Origin: Phellopilus nigrolimitatus
Lineage: Eukaryota; Basidiomycota; Agaricomycetes; Hymenochaetales; Hymenochaetaceae
Assembly: GCA_021029095.1 (NCBI GenBank)
Contig: JAJOHG010000088.1
Coordinates: forward strand, 1-64,000
DNA length: 64,000 nt
Direction: 5' to 3'
Positions within the stretch are counted from its first letter, which is position 1. Each line of letters opens with the position of its first letter. The notes below the pieces were generated by a model. The model saw only the letters and a program-made list of their open reading frames with translations, ran no database searches and was not told the DNA's origin. The position numbers were made by a program, and so were the translations under genes. Positions 10,766-20,040 of the stretch are shown here, one piece after another.

Positions 10766-11830
10766 ATGTGTTCCGTCCGTACAGGTCATCAGATTTTCCC
10801 CCCATTTTTCAAAATCCTTCCCATGACTTGTATCGTGTATTTATGATATGAAACCATTAGTCGTATTTTATATCCTCTGCATCCTTTCTGACGCACCTTC
10901 TACCCCTTCGATCGAGCTCAGATTTCGAGTCTTCTTTATCGGTATATATAATGTGGATCGTGCTCGCATGTTGGTTGCAAATTTCTGAATGATTGAAGTG
11001 GGCTTCAAACACGTTAAGAACAGCTCAGCAGCTCAGTGAATTCTGGCCTGCGTTGTGGCCGAGTCGACGTACGTGCTTAAGTCGTTATATAACGCAGAAA
11101 GGCGAAGCCAGGAAGAGCAGACTGGGCGGGCGGAAAAGCCGATAGCTGGAGCTCTGATTCCTCGGCGTTTTGCTTCTTTGCTTCACAATCTGGTGGCCCG
11201 TAGAGGTCGGTCCGAATGCAGGTGCCGCTGCGAAACGCCATCGAGCTCGGGATATTTTCATGTATACAGCATAGAGATAGGGCGAGCGCATCCTGTCCTT
11301 CTTTGACTTTGTTTTTTTTCGTGTTTCTGCAAAACAGACTTCATCAGCGCGGACGCCTGCCTATATGCGCTGCGGGCCCGTACATATTTTCTTCCTCTTC
11401 TCGCTCACGCCCCCTTTGTTTGAAACAAAGAAAAGCCGTCAAGCAGCCGGGAAGCAGCAGCCCCCCGCCTGCCGAAAAGGCCGCCCCGCGCGGGACCGAA
11501 ATCCGCGCGAGTGCGCCGCGCCGACAACGATCTGCCCGTCCAGGCTCGATCCAGAATTCGTCGACAGACGAGGAAGAGGAAGAGGCAGAGCCCGTCTGCA
11601 GGGAGTCGCAACGCCGTATACCCGTCTGTAGACCAGCGCGTCATCGCGTCAACCGATCGATCACAGGGGCAGGCAAGTCCAACTTGCGGGAATGAGTTTT
11701 TTCGCGCACACGTCGGTCCCACGGAGCCCCCTCGCGCACACATCCTCACTCCCGGGACCGGTCCGGGCCCGAAGGGTGAAAAGCGAAGCACAGATCCATT
11801 AAGCAGCACTGCGTATACAGAAGGGTACGG
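10766..11830. other. Spacer of the palindrome, no gene recognised
   Basis: It contains a TATA-like TATATATAA near 10946 and several short open frames (for example 11216-11695) without family motifs. The composition becomes GC-rich after 11400. It may be 3' flank of the F-box gene. Confidence 0.35.
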
Positions 11831-11843
11831 GCACAGACAGACA

Positions 11844-11888
<45 letters not shown>

Positions 11889-11965
11889 ACGGTAGGTACG
11901 TAGCTAGGTAGGCAGGCAGGCAGGTAGGTATGTAGTGGGTAGATAGGAAGGCAGGAAGGCAGCAT
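11831..11965. repeat. Microsatellite (CAGA)n/(GGCA)n and GTAG-type repeats
   Basis: CAGA units run into about eleven tandem GGCA units up to 11889. Degenerate GGTA, GTAG and GGCA units continue to about 11965. It lies downstream of the F-box gene. Confidence 0.9.
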
Positions 11966-12148
11966 ATACGGCTCTAGTGAGATAAAGATAAGATCTAAGT
12001 AAGTGTCTAGGGAATCAGAAGTAAAGGAAAATACGGAGAAAACCGAAACGCAGCAGCAGGAAAAGGGGGGTCTGATCGACGTCTAACGATAAATAAGAAA
12101 ATCTGGAGTAAACAATGAGTCTCGCATCCCCACGAAAAAAAAACAGCC

Positions 12149-13588
12149 CTAACACGCCTCCCTCGCCCGTCTCCCGAGCTCATACGTCCTTGCCCACTCC
12201 CACAGGTCCCCACTCTGCCCCTCGAGAAAGACAGCACTATCGAACCTCGGGCCGGGGCGCGCGGCGTTGCGCAGCGCGCGGGGCCAGGCGTCGCCGCGGC
12301 CGGGGACGACGCACACGGCGGCGGGCGGCGCGACGTCCCGCGCGAGCGCGGCGAGGCGCGCCCAGATGTGCGTCGTGGACAGGTACGCCTCGAGCGCGCG
12401 CGTCTCGGGGTCCCGCGCGTCTCCGTCTTCTGCGGGATCTCCGCCGGCGCCCGGGTGCGCATCGCGCCAGGCGGGGTACGCCGCGTCCGCCTGGACGACG
12501 AGCACGACGCACGTCAGGGTGCCCGCGCGGGCGGGGGAGGAGACGATGGCGGCGACGTCGCGCGCGAACTCGGCGTCGTTGTCCTCGTTCGCGTGCGCGC
12601 GGCGCGCGAGCGCGAGGTGCGTGAGCGCGGGTGCGCCGGCGAGCGCGGCGAGGGACGCGCTGGGGCGGGCCCACTTCTGCGGGGGGCGCGCGAGGACGAG
12701 GTGCGTGAGGCGCGCGGCGAGCGGGGCGAGCGGGGCGTCGGCCGTGGAGGGGGCGTCGGGCGCCGCCGGCGCGGGGAGACAGGTGTCGAGGATGAGCTCG
12801 GAGGGAGCGGGGACGACGTGCGGCGGTGCGTGTGCGTGTGCGTGTGCGGCGCGCGCGAGGTGGGCGAGGACGTCCGCCTGGACGACGAGCGTGCGGAGGG
12901 CGGCGAGGACGGGGGACGGCGCGGAGGGCGCGTGCGGGCCGAGGGCGAGGAGGGCGCCGGCGGCTGCGCCGAAGCGTTGTGCGCGCTCGTGCGCGGCGCG
13001 CAGCCGCGCGGGGCTGGTGCCGGCGGACGCGGCGTGGGGCGGGGACGGCGCGGGCGGGGCGGCGAGGACGAGACGCGTGGTGGACTTGCCGAGGGCGGGT
13101 GCGGGGAGGGGGCCCGGCGGGAAGGACGGGAACGTGAGGGCGACGGGGGAGGAAGAGGAGGCGGCGGCGAGGGTGAGGCCGCGGTGCGCGCCTGCGAGGA
13201 CGGTGCGCGCGAAGCGCTCGGCGGGGGCGAGCTCGTGGAGGGAGACGGCGCGGTAGAGGACGGCGTGGGCGACGGCGGCGAGGGCGCGGGAGGTGAGCGC
13301 GAGGGCGCGCAGGGTGTGCCGGTCGAGCGGGGGCGGCGGCGGCGCTGCACTTTCTATCTTGGACTCGTCGGTGTCAGAGTCGGCTGCGCCGGAGCCGAGC
13401 CTGCGACCCGTGGGGGTGTGTGGGGCGGCGGCGAGGAGGACGATGTGGAAGAGGAGCTCTGTGGGGAGGGACTCGAGGGACGCTGCTTTGTTTGGGACCC
13501 ACGGGCGGCAGAGGGCGAGGGCGGTGGAGACGGAGACGGAGACGGAGCGTGCGCGGGTCTTTGTGACTGTGCTCGAGCGGCGGCGCAT
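12149..13588 (-). CDS. Ala-rich F-box protein, single exon
   Basis: The frame has 479 codons and no introns. The N-terminus is basic (MRRRSSTVTKTRARSVS). An F-box-like segment at residues about 36-53 reads SLESLPTELLFHIVLLAA, followed by LRALALTSRALAAVAHAVLY, the second half typical of fungal F-box proteins. The rest is Ala/Leu/Pro-rich with LTHLVLARP and LTHLALARR repeats that resemble degenerate leucine-rich repeats. F-box proteins usually recruit substrates to SCF ubiquitin ligases through Skp1. The substrate here is unknown. GC content is very high at the third codon position, unlike the AT-richer flanking arms. The start was chosen as the first ATG of the frame. Confidence 0.75.
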   Translation of the reverse strand: MRRRSSTVTKTRARSVSVSVSTALALCRPWVPNKAASLESLPTELLFHIVLLAAAPHTPTGRRLGSGAADSDTDESKIESAAPPPPPLDRHTLRALALTSRALAAVAHAVLYRAVSLHELAPAERFARTVLAGAHRGLTLAAASSSSPVALTFPSFPPGPLPAPALGKSTTRLVLAAPPAPSPPHAASAGTSPARLRAAHERAQRFGAAAGALLALGPHAPSAPSPVLAALRTLVVQADVLAHLARAAHAHAHAPPHVVPAPSELILDTCLPAPAAPDAPSTADAPLAPLAARLTHLVLARPPQKWARPSASLAALAGAPALTHLALARRAHANEDNDAEFARDVAAIVSSPARAGTLTCVVLVVQADAAYPAWRDAHPGAGGDPAEDGDARDPETRALEAYLSTTHIWARLAALARDVAPPAAVCVVPGRGDAWPRALRNAARPGPRFDSAVFLEGQSGDLWEWARTYELGRRAREAC

Positions 13589-14111
13589 TGCAGGAACTGT
13601 GAGTGAGTGTGAGTGGGAGGTGGAGAGAAAAGGAAGATGGCTTTGTTTTTATGGGTTGGACACGGAAAGGGATGACATCGAAATGAGCAAAAAATGTTGG
13701 CGCTGACTCACTCGATCGACCCACATTACGCGTATGCCCTTTTTCGGCCATGCTGTCCCATCCGCGTTCATCCGGGGAGGGCCACTCGGGAGTCTGTTCG
13801 TCCCCATGGCACAAAGCCGCCTTGCGTAATCCTCGAAATAATCTCGGAATATGACGACATATCACTATCCGATATGTATGTATGGCCTACAAAGAAAAAT
13901 ACAGACGACACTACAAGTACAGGTTAGGGACGCTAGTCCCCATTTACAAAAATAGCCCAAAATCGATATCAACCGCGTCAACGAAGCAAGGAAGCAGCGA
14001 AGGCAGTCTGAAACACCGAATGCAAAGTGCGCACGAGCCTGGGCCTTTTCGAAGCGCGACATCACCCGAGCCGCCCGCGACTTCTCTCCACGCTGCACCA
14101 ATCATTACTCA
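13589..14111. other. Intergenic region between the F-box and COX VIIc-like genes
   Basis: No coding exon was seen. It probably holds the F-box promoter (5' side near 13600) and the 3' end of the COX-like gene near 14100. Confidence 0.4.
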
Positions 14112-14427
14112 TTAGTAAGCCCCAAACGCACGCGCCTGCAAACGGACAAACGAAACGCACAGGTGGTACCGCACGGCAACGACGGGCGTCGACAGCAGCG
14201 CCCCGAGCGCCGCCCAGAACGCCACCGCGAACGCGCGCTTGTCCGGCTCGCGCCCCGCAGGAGGCGTGTTCTGCACGGACTTGGTTAGTTCAACGGCATG
14301 CATGCAGGACGGCTCTCTGAACACGTACATTGTTCACCGCGCTTGCGGAGAGCCGCGCCACGCACGCCGGCCGGAGCGCGGCTAGCGCGCGCGCTGGCAC
14401 GGGGTGGATGTGCAGGAGGGCGGACAT
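14112..14427 (-). CDS. Cytochrome c oxidase subunit VIIc-like small mitochondrial protein, paralogue 1
   Basis: There are two exons: 14329-14427 and 14112-14270, with a 58-bp GT-AG intron (14271-14328). The product is about 85 residues. The first ~30 residues (MSALLHIHPVPARALAALRP) are Ala/Arg-rich without acidic residues, as in a mitochondrial presequence. The mature part has DKRAFAVAFWAALGALLSTP then VVAVRYHL, one transmembrane helix. The layout (presequence, intron before the mature domain, one helix, RYHL/RYKL end) matches the gene at 32667. The family would be a nuclear-encoded accessory subunit of complex IV in the inner membrane. The assignment is moderate because the protein is short and the C-terminal tail after RYHL is unusually long. 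Confidence 0.55.
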
Positions 14428-14794
14428 GGTGTGTGTGTAGTAGGGCAGAGGTGTCTGGTTGTGCAACTAAGAATTGAATCGCGCGCGTCCCCGCGTGCAC
14501 GGTGTGTTTATAGGCACAACCCGTCGTCGCCGTTCGGGCCTTGCAAGCCAGCATCGCCATCGCCGTCCCGGACCTCAGATCTCCCTCCTCGCATTTCCGG
14601 CCGACTTCCGTCCCGGACTCCATGTCATTTCCGCGTTACCAAGCGCACGCGCGTGCCCTCGGCCGACCTCGGGTCCCCTCCTCTCCGCGTGCGCACTCTA
14701 ACCTTGCAGAACCCGGGAGAGAGAAGAGAAAGACGCCGCAGAGACACGCGCTGCCGGAGAGACGCCCGTGCTGCGACGTATGTACATCTCGGAT

Positions 14795-14814
14795 GGGGGG
14801 GGGGGGGGGGGGGG
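14795..14814 (+). repeat. Homopolymer of 20 G
   Basis: This is an uninterrupted G run, a site where read errors or length variation are likely and where G-quadruplexes could form. Confidence 0.9.
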
Positions 14815-14937
14815 AGGCACTTGCGTGATCGCCCGAATCCTCAATCAGCCGCGCGCACACCTCAAGTCCTGGCCTGCTTACGACGAAAGCAACCCAGTGC
14901 CAGCCCCGGTCCGAAACTGCGCCGTACCAAATCCTCC

Positions 14938-14992
14938 AGCTCCCCACTCCCCACTCCCCACTCCCCACTCCCCACTCCCCACACCTTCCCCG
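14938..14992 (+). repeat. (CCCCACT)n minisatellite
   Basis: About seven tandem units of CCCCACT lie on the plus strand. The complementary strand is a G4-type repeat. Confidence 0.9.
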
Positions 14993-16194
14993 CCCGCCCC
15001 CGCCCTCCCTGCTCGCCGCGCCCCGCAGGTCAAGCCCGCTCACCTCCGTCCCTTCTCTACACATCTCCACCCCCGCCCCCGCCCCCGCGCCACGTGCTCA
15101 TCCCCGTCTCTGCGCGCAAAGCCCCCTCCAGCGTGCGTGCGTGCGTGTCTGTCCGCGTCCCAGACGCGTCGCCGCGCCGCGGCCTCATACGGCCCCGCCC
15201 CACCTGAATACTCTCCGTGCCGCCCCTCGGGCTTGCATACCACAGCGGCACCAGGCCGCGCCACCCCGCCGTCCCCCCGCGCGCGCCGCGCATACCAACC
15301 CTCGCGGTGCGTCGCTTATGGACCTATGGATACGCGCCATCGTCGAGCCTGCCTACGATACTCGCATCCTAAGGCAGAGCCCGCTTTGGAACGCATCTGG
15401 CGCGCCCCGCACCGCGGACAGACGTCAGAAAGAACGCGCGCACCCCCGGAGGGCAGAGTCGCAGGCTCTACGACGAGCCCGGCCGCGCCGCCCGCCCCAG
15501 CCGGCCTTACGTTCTGCGGCTGTTCGTCCCAGCTTCCATGGCTGGCTGACACACAAAAACCGGGCCCGTCGACGTCGTTCAGCAAGACGACTGGAGCTTC
15601 CCCCATCCGCGGATACCACGCCCAGTGCCCGCTCTGCGCGACCGGCCCTGCACGTCTACGCATCATCTGAACCAAGTCCTCTATGCCCTTTTTTCCTGAA
15701 TACACTACACGAACGCTGCAGAACGTTTCGGCGGTTTCCAGACACGCCCGCCTGCTCGCTACCTGACGCGAACCCGGCGAACGCGCCGGACGCGCGCCAT
15801 ACGTGTTTGCGTGTGCTGCCGCTGCAGGCTCGGCGGCCTTCGTCTGCGACACCTGTATCGCGCTATCTTTCCGTAAGCTGTCGAGCTGCCGAGCTGTTTT
15901 TTTTTTTTGCCAGTTCGAAACCCACCTCAATGACACACAGCTTAGATACTCACGACGACTTTGCTATCAACGTACGAGCACAATCCACATTAGGTATATA
16001 CACCCATGACGAGGACCCGAAATCAAGCTCGATTAATCGAGAGAGGAGAGGTTTGCCCAAGGAAGATAGATGTTGAGCATATCAAAGTACAATCAACGGT
16101 TTCCTATCATACATACAAGAAACAAGTCAGGGGAAGGAGTTTGAAATGAGGAAAAGGTCAAAGGCCTGTATAGACATCACAACGCGAACTGCCC

Positions 16195-18690
16195 CGGGGT
16201 ATACATGAGTCTGGGGCTTAGTCCATATCAGCATAAATAAAAGCAGAATTTGACATAGTCCATCACTCTGAAACTACACTACTTGTAGGAAGCGAAGCAA
16301 ACACCATGTTACTCATGGTCCCTTCCCTGAAACTTGTGCCATCATTCACAGCTTCTTTCAAGCAAAACATCATTCGACTTCCGAGGACACAGAGAAGAGT
16401 GACACTTCTGATTGTTCCTGAGAAGATACGAGATACTGTGGAGGTGAACGAGAATCCAGTTATTCTTGCGATACTGCAAATTATAACCCTGTCAAATTCA
16501 GGCAACAGTAGGTTATTACAAGCAATTTGAATCACATAAATCTAACTCACAAAATGAAATAAAATGCCTGGTCTTGAACAACCACCTTAACAAGTATATA
16601 GCCTTGTAAGCCAGCTGATGACCTCCAATAGTCAGCAGCTCTATACAGTGCCAGAACCATCAAGACAAGTTCAAAGACCACTATTGATGTCCTTCAAATC
16701 CATCAGCTTTCAGAAGTCATCTACCACAAAGTCTTGTAATGCACTGACCATAATAAAGCTTCCCATACCACAGGGAATGAATTACCAGAACAAATGTTGA
16801 CACCCTTTGCAAGGCCACCAACAAACACTAGAAGCCTTTGAGTAAGAGATCCCAAGAAAGCTTAAAGATCGTGATATTTACTCTTTTGAAGTAGTATAAT
16901 GTATACAAGAATGCCCAGAGTAAAAGCTGCTTCCATAGCAAATATGGAGCGCAGACAGATGGCTAGTTTCTTGTCTGTTGAGTAGTTAGAACATGTTTGA
17001 CTTTGTAAAAAAAATGAATGCATTACTATATGAAAAGAGAGCCATGACCCTTTTATAAAGGATGTCTTTCAAATAAAAAGCACATTCAATCTTGAAGGGC
17101 ATTTTGGTAGATATACTGTTATCAATAGCACATACAGGTAATGAATTGGATGGTCATCCAATCTGAAAGTAACGGTTAGAATTGTATCTGTTTCTTGCAA
17201 GTTTATCGAAGCCCACCTGCAAGCTCAGATGCCCAAAATGTAAAATTGCCTGCCTCAATCTGTTAGCACAAAAATAAACCAAGAGCGTCAAACTGTATTA
17301 CATCTACACATTTATGAAGTTAAAGCAATCGACTCGGACGTAGAGATGACTTACAATGGCTCGTTTGCATGGTAAGTATTAACTGTCTTGAAACCATAAG
17401 ATACGCCAACTTTCCAGTTCATCTGACTTACACCAGAGATACACAAAGGCACCGAAAAGCCCAATATAACGGTTCTTAAAGCAAATTTCTTTTGTTAGCT
17501 AGTCGAGTATAGCTGCAAAATTGGAGGACTAATTACCAGAAAGTAGATCAAGCTGACAAGACTTCGAGAAGATCTCTGTAATTACAGACATAAGAATAAT
17601 GAGCATATATGATGCCGTGAGCGCATTGTGTATTTGACTTACCCAGAAATATTTGACCTTAGTTGTATTTTAGTCAGCAGCAGAGACGCGTTGTGTTAGG
17701 ATGGAAACTTGAACCTCTTTATCCATCGTGATGACTGTGAAATATGATGAGTTCATTCTGAATAAGTGGACGCATTGTCTGCTCAACTGGAGTCATAGAC
17801 TAGGACGGTTACAACAGCTATTTGGCAATATATGAAGAGGTCGTTTTCAGAAACAAAAGACGGGGCATCATTTGGGTCGATAGGTTGGATAGCAGAACGA
17901 CTCGAAAGCATCATCTGGACGCTTCGGTAGATGCTCAAGAGGGAGCGATTGCAGAAATTTAGAAAGCTCAGTATGCATTAGCTAGCGGGCTTTTATGATA
18001 AAGATAATGAAACGAATCGTGATGAGGATCTCGCAACGTGAACGATGTGTCCCGCAACACCGGTGTTATGGCCGTGCTGAATGTACTTCGCTCTTAGGAG
18101 CCCATCGAAAGGCGTTCCCTTCAACCATCTGAAGTTTACTTGCCTGATGAGCTGTCGTAATAAAAATATAACATGGGTCGAGTATCAGATTGACATTTGA
18201 TATGTCGATCAATGGATCATGCATCCAGATCTGTCTATACAGAACGTTTCGCTGATTCTCTGTGAGCTTACAACTGGAATCAAGGCAATCGAAATCAGGA
18301 CCCTTCACTGGCGCACCTTTGAAAGATTTCGAACAGCTGGCATTTTTGATCGTGTAAATCTTCCATTCTGTATTCATGATAATCAAAGACAAGAAGAATC
18401 GCCCAGAAAAAAAAGCAGAAAAAGAGGGAGATGAACGAAGGAAGGACACAGAAAAATGAATGCAAAGTATATTCTCGTCACAATAACTCACAGATTATGA
18501 GAAGCCCCGCGTACGTCGGTCCAAGGCAGTTGGGTCTCAGGCGCACGGCCACATCCACTCTAGCATCGAGTACGTGGCGACGAGCAGGCCAAATGATCAA
18601 GCATCCGAAGAGAACGAGGTTTCGGCGCAGAAGGCATTGTTCATCTGGAGCAGCTTAAGATCGAAGATCGAAGAGATCAAGTTTTATCCG
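16195..18690 (-). repeat. Right arm of the 2.5-kb inverted duplication
   Basis: This is the inverted counterpart of 8238-10765. Near the outer end it contains the partial frame at 18066-18491 (minus) that parallels 8489-9079. It also contains the right DUF6533 gene. Confidence 0.8.
16263..17911 (-). CDS. DUF6533 family membrane protein, right paralogue
   Basis: This is the inverted paralogue of the gene at 9036-10638. Exon 1 starts MLSSRSAIQPIDPNDAPSF and includes IYCQIAVVTVLVYD. Micro-exons give TMDKE, VKYFW and NRYIGLFGAFVYLW. Later exons have KKLAICLRSIFAMEAAF, VVFELVLMVLALYRAADYW and LVKVVVQDQAFYFIL, then FSGTIRSVTLLCVLGSRM, MMFCLKE and NDGTSFREGTMSNMVF. The C-terminal tail is in frame and has the normal family signature, so this copy looks better preserved than the left one. 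It is predicted to be multi-pass, and its function is unknown. Intron positions are shared with the left copy, so the duplication was at DNA level. Confidence 0.7.
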
Positions 18691-20040
18691 AAATAAGTGC
18701 ATCAAGCGACTCGTACAGCGGTTGCGTCTTGATCTGAACGTTTCGACGTCGAGGCTTAGTCGAGGGCAGATTTTTACGACACGTCAGGGCTTCATAGAAC
18801 AGCACGGAGAATTTTGTCGGACTTCAATTAGCATAATACTATAATGTCTCGCACCTTAGTCTCAGACTATCTTGAAACACGTAGAGTTACTAGAGCAGTC
18901 TGCAATGACAAAACTGGGAGATTTCCGCTGGCGTCGGGCTTTCTTGGAGTTTTCGCGTCTTGTGCTATTAGACCTTGAAGACTCGGAAAGACGAGACGCG
19001 CTGTCAGAAGAAAAGCTTTGGCGTCGGTTGATGGCAGCCGTAGCTCCGGACTGTCACTGAACGGAACGTCAGAAAAATGTGGATTCAAAGGTTTATCATT
19101 ACGTCACGGTAACCACACAACCGATCTCTGAAGAAGAGATTGTATCTTTATCCTGCAATGATCTCAAGTGAGGACTCGGACGACTCGGACGAGTATGTAG
19201 TACTTGCAAATTTTGCACCCAGGAAGCGCAATCGGAGCACCGGGTTGAAGCTCTTGCCAAACATCGGTAAACAAGCCTCAGGACTTCGCGCTGATCAGAG
19301 TTGCAGCTTGTTGACCTGCAACAATGAAACCTCGAATACCGGAATCTCTCATTTTAGTTGACTGCCTGCAGAAATCATCCTGCGAATCTTTGACTCTGCT
19401 GCAAATCGTCGCAGCAGACAGGTTGAGTCACCATTGGACTTGCAGATCAAAACAATAACGGTCTCAATCTTTCATTTCATTCGTCGTTCTTCCGAGAGCG
19501 TCATTCCGAGCACGCCGAGAAACCCAATTCCGCGATGCATCATTTATAATCATTTATGCCTACTTCCACTAGCATCGTATTCTTCGCCGTTTGAGTTAGA
19601 AACAAAACCCGACGTCGGACGGAAAGGCATTTCTACCTGAAGACTCATCCGCCATTATCTCGTCATTTATTCCAAGGCTGAAGATGGAGCGGCCAGACCC
19701 AATGTCGGTTCGTTGCACATACGGTCATTAAAAGTAAATCAAGACTTATATACAGCGATATCATTCGCATCGGACAGTGAAAACTGAGTGGTATCAATGA
19801 AGGAAAGTGAGTGTCGTATCGTACCATTAGCCAAAGCCTCGGTCTTTCGGGCTTCTAGCACGAGTGCTGAATCTCATAGCTTCTTTAAATAATGGAACTT
19901 AATTGGCCATAATGTTCATCTGAGAAATGGACAACACTCAAGTACTATTTTACAAAGACGGAAACGAGGTGTGCGAGGACGTACGGCCCACACGCTTAAT
20001 AGTTTCTCCGGTACATTTATGACCAACAGCCAGATGTATG
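18691..20040. other. Region with a probable F-box gene relic, otherwise no gene
   Basis: Around 19360-19410 (plus) the text LPAEIILRIFDSAA is a clear F-box start, preceded in another frame by an acidic N-terminus (19158-19361, ISSEDSDDSDEYVVLANF). No leucine-rich repeat region follows and the frame soon loses character, so this is at best a truncated relic. The rest (18691-19130, 19640-20040) shows nothing. Confidence 0.35.

Larger units (their letters stand above)
14428..16194. other. GC-rich low-complexity region, no convincing gene
   Basis: Long open frames (for example 14404-15207, 15141-16076 plus, 15316-15936 minus) are Arg/Pro/Ser-rich. They overlap in several phases and carry no family motif, so they look like base-composition by-products. 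The region must include the promoter of the COX-like gene. Confidence 0.4.

Noticed and set aside
12368..13606. 412-codon plus-strand frame (Gly/Arg/Glu-rich) opposite the F-box gene
   Set aside because: It is the antisense shadow of the F-box coding sequence, whose minus-strand frame has a real F-box motif.
15141..16076. 311-codon Arg/Pro/Ser-rich plus-strand frame and overlapping 206-codon minus-strand frame (15316-15936)
   Set aside because: Both lie in low-complexity GC-rich DNA and neither has a domain, so the evidence is too weak to call a gene.
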